Notes: a model not told the origin generated them from the letters alone. Shown: positions 50,079 through 62,195, counted from the first letter of the stretch. The stretch is 64,000 bases of DNA from Paraphysomonas bandaiensis (GCA_965644295.1 CBFFRP010000034.1:1-64000); one strand, 5' to 3'. Numbers and translations: made by a program.

Positions 50079-51047
50079 AAAAGGAATAGTCTGTAGCCGT
50101 TGTCTTTGTCAATATCAAGTATGAATCTCGACATGGTATAGTATTAGTATAATGTATGTGATAATGTTAGTAATAATAATTTTGCAGCTAGTGCTGTGCG
50201 TTAGTGTCTAGATTTCAAGGTTCTCTATCCATTTGTTGGGAATTATGTCATGGGAAATATTATTCAACCTAGTCACACTATTTTGGTGGAATAGCATAGT
50301 CAAAGTAATAAATGACTCAACCTAGTCGTTATTAAATCCATTGATTACACACTGTGACAGTTACGGTACCATCTCACACCACACAATATATTAGTGGCTT
50401 GTGGCTTACATTCAAACATAACAATAAGCTCATATATTTATATCTACTTAACACAGGTGCATATATGTCTATCGAGCCTATCCATAGCTTACAAGTATAC
50501 TGCGATGGGTCCCCTGTCAGTGTTATGGGGAGGAGGGGTCCATGAAGCTGTAGATATATCTTACACTGTGATCTATGATCTGCAATCTGCAGGGCATCTC
50601 GAGATCTTCATATGCTATGAGTGATAGCGCTCATCGATAATTCACCTCGATATATAGAGCGCAGAATATTTGACACGTGATAAACATCAAAAGACTATCT
50701 TTGAAAGAAGCGAGGAAAGAGATAGCTCAGGGTTCAGCTACAACTAACCACATAATAGAATAACTATGTTTACTTTTGAGGTAACGTATGTTTCAGGACA
50801 CTTAACAGTGTAGATATCTCCGAGGAAAATTGTTTCCTAAAATAACATTAATTATTAATTGTTACTATAATGAGTTATCTATGATATCTGAAAAGTCGAT
50901 AACTGAAATTACCAATAATTGAGAAAATTCTAAGAACTTCGACTGCTATTCATTTATACGCGGTATTAAATAATCGTAAATGTAAAGTATTATCTTTGTG
51001 ATTTTGTGTACATTCTCTATTGCACACATATGATGATTTCAGTCTAA
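50079..51047. other. Convergent 3' spacer, no gene seen
   Basis: AT-rich spacer between the ends of the G-patch and ankyrin genes. No frame has family resemblance and no RNA gene was recognised. Confidence 0.5.
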
Positions 51048-51713
51048 TCAGTGCCAATATGTAAGCCATTCGTTCATCAAGAAGTTATTCCACTGCTCCC
51101 ATACGTAGTTCGGAAGATATTCCAAGGGTGTCGCACCAAATTTTTCAGATATAAACATGAGGCGAGGGTCATTTCTCAGCAAAAGTCGGGCGATTTCGAA
51201 ATTGGGGACTCCTCGCCAACAGAGGTCATGAAGGGGGGTGCGCCCACAGTCGTCAGCCATGATCACAGCTCCGTTCTCCAAAAGGAAAGTAACAGTCTCC
51301 AAGGAAGACCGCTTGCAAGCTAGGTGTAGTATCGATTCACAGTGTTCGTTGCAGGCTGACATCGAGTAACCTGACCGTTTCAGTTCGGATAGCATATGCA
51401 CATCAGAATTTCTCACAGCAATCAACAATTTCGTATCATAGCTATGACGTTGTTCCTGAGTTGGGGACATTCGATACTGTGATGTCACTCCGCTCCGAGG
51501 AGAGAATGTAAAACCACGACTGCTGAGTAGCATTTGTAAGAACCAATAAGGGTTCTCAAGTTCAATATCAGATGACGTTGATAGATCTTCAGACGAAGTC
51601 TCACTTATGTTATGTGGGTCATAATCAGAAGTGCTACAATAATGCTCGAAGTTATAGGGCTTCTGGCCAACAGTTAGCGACATTCCCACAGATTCTAATG
51701 ATATAATGGACAT
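51048..51713 (-). CDS. Ankyrin-repeat protein, 221 aa
   Basis: Single-exon frame from ATG 51713. The first 90 residues are Ser/Thr-rich and probably disordered. Three ankyrin-type units follow: KLLIAVRNSDVHMLSELKRS (about 93-112), SILHLACKRSSLETVTFLLE (about 127-146), and GRTPLHDLCWRGVPN with IARLLL (about 157-180), then a weak GATPLEYLPNYVW. Such repeats mediate protein binding; no catalytic domain is present and the partner is unknown. Confidence 0.75.
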   Translation of the reverse strand: MSIISLESVGMSLTVGQKPYNFEHYCSTSDYDPHNISETSSEDLSTSSDIELENPYWFLQMLLSSRGFTFSPRSGVTSQYRMSPTQEQRHSYDTKLLIAVRNSDVHMLSELKRSGYSMSACNEHCESILHLACKRSSLETVTFLLENGAVIMADDCGRTPLHDLCWRGVPNFEIARLLLRNDPRLMFISEKFGATPLEYLPNYVWEQWNNFLMNEWLTYWH

Positions 51714-52278
51714 TGTATAGAGTGTAATTGTGATAAGTCAGTACGTTTGATAAGTAGGAGTGTATAATAAGATGCATCATTCGCAAGATATAAACCACGT
51801 AATAGTGTTCCTTGAATAGTATATTGAAGGTTATCTGACAACATACAGACATGTCCATATTATATCTCATATCCTAACCTCTCATGCGTCACTATTGCAT
51901 ACCAACACCATTCCCTCTTCATCGATTTCCAGTTCTTAAGTATGTCATCTGCTGTTACCAGAACTCTCCTCTTCCCCGTTAGTAGAATGAACTGTGCGAT
52001 GTTACCAGGATAAACGGTCGGTTGCCCGGAAGAGATAACCCGGATATACTCTGCCGGGTTGTTGGTTGTTGTACAAGGTTCAACTATACGGATATAATCT
52101 TACCCGTATCCCGGATATATGTAGCCGGTTATTTTATGGCAGATGGTGGACATGATATGCTCCTGTCCATATATATATATATATATACACAGATGCATCC
52201 ATACAACATGCAGCCATGTTGCAACATAGCATTCAACTTAAACTTCTATATGGAATAAAAACAACACCTATTGCAATT
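51714..52278. other. Divergent spacer with CCGG hairpin motifs
   Basis: Lies between the starts of the ankyrin and Translin-TRAX genes. At about 52037-52060 an AACCCGG / CCGGGTT inverted repeat with a 10-base loop could form a hairpin. A weaker relative (CCCGGATATATGTAGCCGG) lies at about 52113-52131. A short TA microsatellite is at 52170-52188. No gene is seen. Confidence 0.4.
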
Positions 52279-53975
52279 ATGGAACAAATACAAGATTTTA
52301 CACCTACTCTTAATAAACCTACTGCATCAGGGCAACTAGAACCCCTTCAAGATGCTATTTCAACTGATTTTGAGGGAATATTAGATGAAATGCGCACAGA
52401 GATTGCAACATCTCAAGAAATTAACACACAAGTATATAAAACTCGATTAATATTTCATTAATCTTATATTGATGGGTAGGTTAATGACAGTCTGAGATTG
52501 TCTTCCAATGCTCTGTTCTCTGTTAAGACGGGCGATATTGCCAGTGGACAGGAATCCATTCAGTCAAGCATAACAATATTATCAAACGTATGTATCTCTC
52601 TCATATTGTATGTACTCTTACTAATCTAGATACAAATATGTCCCTTTAGATTTTAAATAAACATTCCAACGCACGAATTGTAAACAGCAGATTTGGGATC
52701 GCTGTGCAGAGTGCTTTGGAAGTTTTGCTTCTTTTGGAATTCTTCGAGCATGGAAGACTTCTCAACATAAACGAAGTAACTCTTTGTACAGATGAGGAGT
52801 ATGTTGGGGCTACTCTTGGTCTTGCATCGGAAATATCGCGTTATTGCGTTACTAGAGCGTGTGAGGTAATCGTCGAACTTTTGTTCAGTGCTATCTCTTA
52901 GTGCAATATCAACAGAACGACCACACATCTGTATTACTATGTAGGGCATTTCTGAATGCGGTAAACGGAAAGATGCTGGAATTTTATTTTCGCAATGGTC
53001 CACTGCGTCGCATGTACGATGGCCTAAAATATGCCTACAAGCGTGTCGAGGATATTATTTTCGATATGAGTATGCTCTGCCCACCAGGTATATTTCGTAG
53101 CAGCATATACAATTTACGAAGTCGATGTATTTACAGCTAAGTATGTAGTGGAGAAAGATAAGTTAGAGCCTGAAACTAAGCGAGCACGTACATCGGGTGC
53201 ATTTGATTTACAGCTGTTTGACTCTCGTGTGTTTTTCGATTCCGAACAACTTGATTCAGTCAAGAGCCGAATGGATGCCTACGATCTCATGAGGGAGACT
53301 GTAATTAAGAAGTCAAGAGACATTCAGAAGTTCTCGAAACAGGCTGTGTTTTCTTTGCACGGTATGAGGAAGGAGGAGGCTAAAAATAAGCTTTCTAAGG
53401 CTCAAGAAATTGCCTTGGAGATACTACCTATTATCACCGACGTAAGAAATTATCTCAATGTGCCATACCGTTAACTAATTCAGCACGAATTATTTGTGTA
53501 ATATGTATAACAGTACCCGACTTTAAGATCTGGATCATTCAGTAACTCTCTCGAAGAGTGGGCGGAAGCACGACTGTTTTTAGAATGGGTGCAACGACAG
53601 GCGGTACTACGAAGGAGTGAATTAGGAGAAGCCCTAGGGCAGCCACTCACTTGTGGAGAGTATATTGGCGCTCTGTCTGATCTGACTGGAGAATTGGGGC
53701 GGGTTGCCGTTGCAGAAGCCTCCAAGCGAAATGTTGAGGCTGTCAGATCAATACATGTTGTCAGTCTGACAATCTCGCGAGCACTGTCGGATCCTACTGT
53801 AACCGGAAAGTTTAACCAGAAGCAGAAAGCTGTGGTCAATAACACGAACAAAGTAGAAGGGCTTATATACGAATTGAGTATGGTACAAAGGGGTGGTCGT
53901 CGGGTTGTAGAGGAATCTCGTGATGGTACTAGCTCAAGCAAGCAAAAGGTAGTAGATGACGAAGATGATGTGTGA
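52279..53975 (+). CDS. Predicted Translin-TRAX fusion (single-chain C3PO RNase)
   Basis: Six exons with GT-AG borders (52279-52431, 52480-52587, 52650-52860, 52902-53087, 53137-53441, 53514-53975) give exactly 1,425 nt, 474 aa. Residues 1 to about 220 are Translin-like, with GATLGLASEISRYCV and the diagnostic PLRRMYDGLKYAYKRVEDI end. A basic linker (KRAR) follows. Residues about 236-460 are TRAX-like: RMDAYDLMRETVIKKSRDIQ opens it, then SLEEWAEA and ALSDLTGELGRVAV. E336, E339, D377 and E381 correspond to the TRAX metal-binding acidic residues; the Translin half lacks the Asp, as Translins do. In animals these are two proteins forming the C3PO octamer, which degrades the RISC passenger strand and processes tRNA fragments. 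There is no in-frame ATG for a separate TRAX before M277. Two genes remain possible if exon 4-5 splicing is wrong. Confidence 0.8.
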
Positions 53976-54867
53976 ATTGTTAGCATTAAGTCGAGGTAAT
54001 ACCAAAACCTGGTAAAGCAATTTCACCAGGTTTCATATATAAGTATTGAGTTATTATTTTACTGTAATTTGTATCTGAGAGGTTAAAGATAAAGAAAAAG
54101 TCGCAAGTATAGTTGTTATTAGCAGTATTTATTGCGTTAAAAGTTGGCCCTGCTATTATTACTTGTGTTGGATATTGCATTTCATATAGTGCTGTATTTA
54201 GCTGTCCCGTACTGTAACAGAGCTGTGAAAATGCAGCCAAGCTTGAGCATTCGCTGTAAGTTAACAAATGACATCTATTGACGTATAAAGCGAATCAACT
54301 AGGAGAATTTCTCAATTATACTGGCTAAAAATATATACTTTTCTCTACAGCCAAAGCGTTCTGTTCATCTACTAAGCGTTGACTCGTTACCATCTGAATT
54401 AAGTTCAAACAAGACTGACTAGAAATAGAGTGAGATTGAGAAGAAAAACAGAACGAGTTCTACTATATACTATATTAGTTTAGAAGAGGACATTTAGACG
54501 TTTAGTTTATTCGTAACTGTAATAGAACTAAATTCAAGGCTAGGGTGAGCACGATATATATAAAGGGATACAGAAATTGTTGAATACAGAAAAACGTAAG
54601 AGATACTACTGTAATTAACTAATTAATAAGCAATAAGCAATACTACTGAACGACTAACATAATACTACTACCTTGCGCACAGGAAAACATAAACTTAAAT
54701 TCTTTCCTAGCTATTAGTCTGTGTAAAGAGTTCGCTTCATCTTAGTATTATCACTGCGAAACGGTAAAATTATCACGAGATACTTTCTTAGAATCGAGCA
54801 GTGTGTGAGTGATTCAACTTCTAATCAATACATTTATTTTATATACAACAGAATATTATTAGGGAAA
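53976..54867. other. Convergent 3' spacer, no gene seen
   Basis: AT-rich. It lies between the stops of the Translin-TRAX gene (plus) and the methyltransferase-like gene (minus). Only short frames with no resemblance occur. Confidence 0.5.
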
Positions 54868-57620
54868 TCATTGTAAATTGTTCCAGATTGATCTAATCTT
54901 CCTAGCCCTTCGTTTTTCCTTCTTCATAAACACTGATACTCTTTTGCGTTGATATAGTATACTCTTTCGAAACTGTTGTGGAACTACATCTTCAGGTCCA
55001 AATTTAGTCATTAAATCATTCAGGACCTGAGACAATGCACTATTTAGGCCACTTCTCCGAAGTGCTTCTACCAAGAGACGACCTTCCTGTACAGAATAGA
55101 GATAGCACACACAGCCTGAGTTAGTATTAAAATCATCACCCAGACTAATGTTTTCCACACCAACAACTATCGACGGAAATATTTCAACGGGTGGGCAATA
55201 CATATTTTCACTGTAAAAGTTCGTAAAGAGTTTTATGATTTCAGCACAACATTTCCCAACCATAGTGTCATGAAATTTCGTTGCAGACATGAGCGCTACT
55301 AGCCACTCCACTGCCATTAGTCGAATCAGAATATACTCTTTCCAACTCGTAAAACAATAGCCCCTGAAGCTACAAATGCAGCATGTTATCCATTTGAGCA
55401 CTTCAACACAAATAGTACAATTGCATGTTGTCGGTGGATGGATTACTTTAGCTTTCTTACAGGGAGGAAGCTGGTTTTCACTAGACATATCAGCAAATCT
55501 AGTGCAAAGTTGAGAGCACTCCAATGCTATCATTCTTCTGACAATCCATCGCATTGATAAAAACACACCCCAGTCATTGCAGGACAACTCCATCAAAGAA
55601 GCAACACATGACAATGAAAGTTCCGGAGTGCACCCTGTCTGTGACGTCATTAAGTGCCGCAGTGTAGACAAATCACTAGGGCCAAATGATTCAGAATTGA
55701 GAGCCAAAGTGAATCGCTGTACTTCCACTTCACGAGGAATACTCGTCAGTGGGGCTAACATTGATATCACCGAAAAATCGGATCCAATCAATGGTGAGCA
55801 AGACGATTTTATAGGCATGCATCCACATATCTGTATTCCCTATTACATCTATGATATTTAAGTACACAATTCAAACCTCATAGAATGCCGAAGTAACGCC
55901 TGCTGCAGATACAGGTAGAGCCACAGCTTCTTGCACTGGAGAAATAAACGGTGGGTCAAACCATCGCGCAATACCACATACACCACTACAATCTCCAGAT
56001 TCAGATAAAGAATCTATCATAGTTCCCTAAAACTATGTCATTGTAGCACCAAATATAACACTCTTGTATAATACCTGCCAGCGGCTATCATCGTGCGACA
56101 TAAAACAATCTAATGACTAATCATAAATACTTGCAACAAAATAAACCATCCATTATTATACCTCCTACAATGAGTCCAAAGTGTTTGCAGTCTTTAAATA
56201 AACCTCGTATTTGCTGTATATACATCATCAGAGAGGTAAAAGTGTTTTAAAATAAGCACCTCCAGCGCAGCACAGGCTGCAACTGGTACAGCATGTACAC
56301 CACAGCCGCCCGCAGTTTTCTTCATTCTACGTAGCAGTTTTGTCTTCGTGTCACTGCTCGAAGTAGAATTACGCAGCGATCTCAGCCCAGCCTTGCGTAA
56401 CACAGCAGCTGGACTGCAATCATTTGTGGACTCATTATAGATACCAACTTCTAAGTCTGTCCCATTTGTTGTCGTCGCAACAATGTCGACTGCGGGACTA
56501 TTATAACTATTTGTTCAATATAAGGCGCGCAATATACACCTGGAAAAGAATCAAAGGCGTAGTTTGCAACGACTACGACCATATCCCAATGCAAGCAGCC
56601 ATTCGGAATACAACCACCTAGTCGCGCTCATATTATCAAATAGCACATAACAAAGGGATAGCGGTCATTCACAACCACTGCTACCTGAGTGTAGTAATCG
56701 CATTTCTGGTTTATCAGTAGGCACTGCGGATGCGCGAAAAGTTGCAAAATCGAGATATCTCTTGTCACACAGCTCACTGTGTTGAAAATCGATAGTGTTA
56801 GTTAAAACGAAGTAAAACGTTTGACGATCACTATATTGGCTACATCATTCACAATCGTACAAACGAAATCGTACCTGAACCACGGGAGATGTAGAAGATC
56901 CTTAAAGACTGAGTCATGAAAGTCAGTACAGATCGCCATACTTTCACCCCAACGCCTCTGTACATGAAATAATATAAAGTCTCGTAAAATATATATAGCT
57001 GGGTACACTCAATAAGCGAAAATAGTACATTCGTTAAGTGCAGATATTTACATGAAATAACATACACGAGAAATCTCCTCAGCTATATAATAAGAAAGAA
57101 TCCCGTGTCCTGCGCCAATCTCAACAATACATATAGAAGGAGGCCCCCTGGATACCATCTTCCACATAGATTGAATCTCCTCTACGTACATATTAGCTAC
57201 AAATCGATTGCTGGATACTTCAAATGGTACATCATTACTATTCCATGCATCTAACTGAGATCGAGAGTAGTATGAGTTTTGCATCGACCATATTCTAGAA
57301 TTAGAAAACGACGTGAACTGATCCTCTGTATGTGTATTAGTCTTATATAAATGAAGAGGGTTTGGTATGGTGTTTGAAGTAGAAGGCTTGTTATCTACTA
57401 ATCCATCCAATAGTGCAAACTCTCTCATGAAATACAGTCTATCTGTAGGTGATAATGTGTTAAGGTAGAGTAGTAACTTACGGCGTAGTTTAGTATCATT
57501 GATAATGAATTCTGCCCCTATACGATGTAGTCTATAGCACATAATCACTACTTGTAGTGGACTGTTGCATGTTATGCAGTGGGAGATTAGATATTGGATG
57601 ATCTCGAGAGAGGGATTCAT
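54868..57620 (-). CDS. Large SAM-dependent methyltransferase-like protein
   Basis: Nine exons with compatible phases lead from ATG 57620 to the stop at 54868. The first encodes a helical N-terminus and then motif I, IVEIGAGHGILSYYIAEE (about 57140-57080), the glycine-rich SAM loop. Exon 2 gives SMAICTDFHDSVFKDLL (acidic motif II region). Exon 3 gives YLDFATF and LLHSGG. Exon 4 gives VVVVANYAFDSFP, a post-motif typical of one SAM-methyltransferase-like family with ANYxFDS. Exons 6-8 are small. The last exon is about 320 codons, with a Cys-rich patch and a basic C-terminus (KKEKRRARKIR). Substrate unknown. The short minus-strand frames in this stretch are its exons, not separate genes. Confidence is high for the fold and moderate for the full exon chain. 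Confidence 0.65.
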
Positions 57621-57840
57621 AGAGAAGAGAGATTATTCATGAATGGATGAGAAGTTACTTGTGTATGCACTGTGGTGTGGTATGAGATGTTATACAATGG
57701 GGCACTGATGGGGTGTATAGCCATAGCACGAGTCGTTTAACAGCATGGATGGTTTGATTGATACCCACCCCAGTCAACAGTCCAGTGTAGATATGCTGTA
57801 CAACTGTAGTCCGATACCTACAACCTGCTTTGTACCTACA

Positions 57841-58226
57841 TGTACCTACCTACCTACCTACATACATACATACATACATACATACATACATACATACATA
57901 CATACATACATACGTACATACATTCGTACATACATACATACATACATACATACATACATACATACATACATACATACATACATACATACATACATACATA
58001 CATACATACATACATACATACATACATACATACATACATACATACATACATACATACATACATACATACATACATACATACATACATACATACATACATA
58101 CATACATACATACATACATACATACATACATACATACATACATACATACATACATACATACATACATACATACATACATACATACATACATACATACATA
58201 CATACATACATACATACATACATACA
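57841..58226. repeat. (CATA)n / (CCTA)n microsatellite, about 385 bp
   Basis: A few CCTA units, then about 360 bp of nearly perfect CATA units. It sits in the divergent spacer between the starts of the methyltransferase-like (57620) and JmjC-like (58460) genes. It is the same composite repeat, on the opposite strand, as the one at 8865-9016. Frames across it encode only tetrapeptide repeats. Confidence 0.95.
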
Positions 58227-58459
58227 CAGGACCGTAGTCCATAGTGTCGTATATTTTCCAGTGTGTATCGACCACCCATCTGCCTGTGAATCTACAGCAT
58301 ACTACAGTCATATCCTGCACATGCATCTCTTGCACAGCAACACATACATATACACATACATACATATACACATACATTCATACCACTCTCTCAATCATTC
58401 TCTACTTACATTACAGTCACTGGTACTTGGTGTTACCCTCTTCATATTAGATCGTTAGA

Positions 58460-59781
58460 ATGGGTGTGTTTACCTTATTACCTGTAGTGGGTGCCGTATT
58501 ATTAGGGATTAAACTCTCCTATGTATTGTCACCACAAAATCCTGTGAATGAATTAAAGTGTTGGTCAATACAATTTTTGGATTCATTTTTAGTACCAAAT
58601 GATATATGGATAATGCGACCATATCATGAAGCATGTACAGAGGCACTCATGAAAGAGTTTCCTAAAGGTACATCATGGGACACTGTCGCATCGATTGTAG
58701 AGCTCACTCCTGAAAACATGACTGAGTATTTCAGCAATAGCGAAGTTCTTGATGTCCCATTTGTAATCCGCGGATTTCTTAATCAGTCAAACACTGTGTT
58801 TGATTTAACAAAGTATGCTGATGTTAATCATCTTCGCGAATCCGTAAATGGAACTTATGAGTACAACTTCGATGCCAACGACCATGCTGAAAAGTTGACT
58901 CTGCCGGATGCCATCGATAAAATGCTTGGAGGTCATGGACTGTATATGAAGTTCAATCGTGATTTCACTATCAATGAACCAGTTATAGCGAATGCCGTGG
59001 ACGCAGCCACAGCTAAGTTGGTCGAACTTGGCGGCCCAGTTGTTAAGGAGGCACTTGCCGACGCATGGAAAGTCACCTTTATGACAATTGGATCTCAGAT
59101 GAATACCAAGATACATAATGCTATGTCAGCTAACTGGTTTTTCCAAATCGCTGGTATTAAGGACTGGAAGATTTACGATCCCCGCCACTCCATTTACCTG
59201 CAGCCTTACAACCTCCCCAATGCCATTGCATCGGCTTCATCCTTTGACACATCTTTCCCACAGGGCCCACCATACATTGCCACTCGCACAAATCCTGGAG
59301 ACTTCCTTTACTTCCCCTCATTCTGGTTGCATGAGGTTGACAACTATGGTCCTGGCCTCAAGCTTGCCATTGGATTAAGACCTTCTATTCAAGGTAAATT
59401 TCTCTACACTCATGCGCTTAACGTTTGTGTTATATGTCATATTTCCCCAAACTAACTGTGTGTGTAGCTGTGCAGCATATGTGGAAGACTGCCTTACTCC
59501 CCTTTTACGAGAACCCGAAAGGCACGACTGGCTTGGCTCTGTGCCATCTTGGACCGTCTCTGAAGCTCATTGCTGACCTGACTGCGGCTAAATTCAGTGC
59601 CAAATGGAAAGCTGCCTTTGGCGAGACAGATCCCTTACAGGCAAATGATGTAGAGGTGTTCCAGTCAGAGAAGGATGGACGTGGAACGGATTGGTGGGTA
59701 AAGTCAAGCTCGAAGCGGTACAAACAAAAAAATGCCGGAGATCAGACAATTGATGAAATGACTGCGAATATTAACTTCTGA
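58460..59781 (+). CDS. Membrane-anchored JmjC / cupin-8 domain protein
   Basis: Two exons (58460-59393, 59468-59781) give 415 aa. An N-terminal hydrophobic stretch (residues 3-24) predicts a signal anchor, so the domain probably lies in the secretory pathway or on its membrane. The cupin core is clear: LDVPFVIRGFL (97-107), then H219 N A221 with WFFQIAGIKDWKIYDP (226-241), then PGDFLYFPSFWLHEV (279-293) with H291. JmjC/cupin-8 oxygenases normally bind iron through HxD...H; here the Asp position is Ala221. It could be a catalytically dead or differently liganded member. A charged C-terminal tail of about 100 residues follows. Substrate unknown. Confidence 0.8.
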
Positions 59782-61217
59782 GTAACTGTTGAATAAACAT
59801 CAGCTGTTGAACACATAGTCATGACTCTAGTCGCAGCGAAGTTATCTTAACAGTTACAAGTCTTTTTGTCACTCACTTGATTTCTTGCGGTATTGATGTA
59901 ATTTTTTAGTTTACATAATGGTGAGATGTCAACTAATAGGACTTCAATTGTTGGTATCATAAAAATGAGCACTTTCAAAAAATATGATTTTTATATCTAT
60001 TTTGATTTCGTTTGATAGTATTTTGCGACCACTCTTTAAGAAAGCAAAAAGCTCTGATGAGAGAAAAATACATTAGTGTTGTATCGTAAAAAATTCGGGA
60101 TATCGGAGCTATTGATTAAAGGTGGAATCCGTATGATAATGACTATAGTGAATGTGCAATACGCGTGTAAGAATCAAAACTAATGTAACATTGCAATTTA
60201 GAATTTAAATGACTAGTGCTTAACTCTGATATCCTACTGCATTTAGCGCTACTAAAACTGCCTTGTGCGTCACCACTTGCGTTCTATCACTCAAAGAAAA
60301 CGCAGTGAGCAAGCAAAACGTTGATTTACCTGGCAGCTGCTGACTTCAGGTTATGATTATGACGCTATACCTTAAACAGTAATACATATTGTATATAGTA
60401 TACCTGGGAAGAGCTAGCCAAAACTATAGTGGTGATGAACTTTGCAATAAACGGAATCCATTAGTAGTATTGAGACTATTTATTATTTACCGCTTGCAAT
60501 ATATTGTAATCAACCTTTTCCGCGGTAATTACTATTTCACATCAGCAACACAATATTTTTAGTGTAAACTATATGTTGTTGCTTGGTGAAGGATGATGCT
60601 TCAAAACTTTTGAAGCTTAATACAATCTAATTATCTGCACCACGTCAATGGAGTAAGCACAAATAAATTCATCAAGTAGTATGTGCTCTCAATACGTCGT
60701 GCCTATAATTTTGATGGAAAACTATCGTTGTTACATTGATTCGTATGTCAGTGATATTATTATAACTGCATCTACAGATCTTGATTGCTCTGTCGAGATT
60801 AAGCAGTAAGCTAACATATGCATCTTGTTGGTTGTCAATTTACCTATTTATTTATCGTATTCAGTGCGAGTAGTTTTGCTCTACATGTATGTATTCAGTG
60901 ATGCCGACTGGGCTGGCGACATACTTTCTGAGACGTTCCACTACTGGAAATATGTAGTCGAAGTCCGAATATACGGCTGAGTATGGAGTATGTAGTTATT
61001 CAAGAATTGGCGTGACTACGAGGAGGTTTCGAGAGCTGAGACTTACATAATTGAGAGATAAATCTATTATTTATGAATACAAAGGGTAAAACGAGACTTG
61101 TTGGACAACCAGTTTACTACAACTGATCATATTAAAATATATTGAAATATGCAGTATCATTGAGTACGTGAGCAGTTGTGAACGGCAGACTTCCAACAAA
61201 AACATATTATTATTCGT
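59782..61217. other. Intergenic, no supported gene
   Basis: About 1.4 kb of AT-rich sequence without a convincing frame on either strand and without a repeat I can define. Confidence 0.5.
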
Positions 61218-61867
61218 CATGGCTGCGAAAAAATTAATTGAAATGCAATTAGTTGTAGTTAATGGCAATAATTAATTGTAATTGCTATTAAATTGCATGG
61301 AATATACGTAACAATTGCAATTATAATTGCTCGCTGGAAGGTTGTAATTAAATTGCAATTAATGGGCAATTATTACTATATATAGATATAGTATAAGAAG
61401 AACATAATATTAGAATTAGTACTTGGAAAACATTAAAGACGATGGCCATTTATACTAGCCATCACCTTGGTGCGGATGCGGACGTAATTACGAATCAGAC
61501 CTTCGAAAATGCTGCTGATTGGAGAACACTCTCACTCGACCTGAAAAGGCAAGAACAAAAGCGACCACGTACTACCAAACCAACTAAGTGCCACTGCTTA
61601 AAGTACTCCACTACTAATTGTGTAGAAAGGCTTTTCAGTAGAGAAAAAATCAACTTGCGTGATCTGCGCAAATCTACGGCACCTCATCGATTAGAGGCAG
61701 ACTTCTTGCGCTTAAGTAAGACTTCTGTGGAATGCAAGTACGGTTGAAGATGGTATTCGTGTTAGTAATGAGTAGCTAATTTAAATAGACATTAATTGGC
61801 AATTGATTGCAATTATAATTGCGCGAGCTATAACTCATAATTGCAATTTAATTGTTACGCAGCCCTG
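61218..61867 (+). mobile_element. Short hAT-derived element with terminal inverted repeats
   Basis: The left end reads CATGGCTGCGAAAAAATT and the right end, read inward, CAGGGCTGCGTAACAATT. Both run into AATTGCAATTA-rich subterminal repeats. The 8-bp flanks TTATTCGT (61210-61217) and TTATCCAT (61868-61875) agree at six positions and could be an aged target duplication of the length hAT elements make. The interior keeps only the end of a transposase (61442-61747). It should need a full-length hAT for movement. Confidence 0.7.
61442..61747 (+). pseudogene. hAT transposase C-terminal fragment (101 aa)
   Basis: The diagnostic part is TTNCVERLFSREKINLRDLR followed by HRLEADFLRLSK, the dimerisation region that closes hAT transposases. 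The catalytic part and BED finger are absent. The frame lies inside the terminal repeats of the element. Confidence 0.65.
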
Positions 61868-62195
61868 TTATCCATACTCAATACTAATTATCAATAAATA
61901 ATAAATTAAAATGTAAACATTATTTTAATGTAAGGGCTCGTCTGTGAGTGACTATAATATTTTGCCTTCTGATATATAGCCAAATTTATCCTTCAGTTTC
62001 CGATACAGGATCTATTGTAAAACGACTTGCTTGAAGTCATAACTGTAAATATTTCGTATGGCATCCAAGACAAAGCTAAAGTATATTACTGGACTACTGG
62101 TAAGTGGGTCCACTTACTTTATTACCACAATGCTCAGCACATCCGAATAAAGTCTCTAATATTACAGCAATTTTACAAACATAGTACTTAATACA
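61868..62195. other. Short spacer, no gene seen
   Basis: 3' flank of the gene at 62196. A small frame from ATG 62059 ends within a few codons at a donor-like GTAAGT and has no clear continuation. Confidence 0.4.

Noticed and set aside
52279-53140. Translin as a stand-alone gene ending at 53140
   Set aside because: That needs reading through a canonical donor into 17 unrelated codons and leaves the TRAX half without a start. It is kept as the alternative model.
57841-58226. CRISPR-like array
   Set aside because: There are no spacers; it is a plain 4-bp repeat in a eukaryotic genome.
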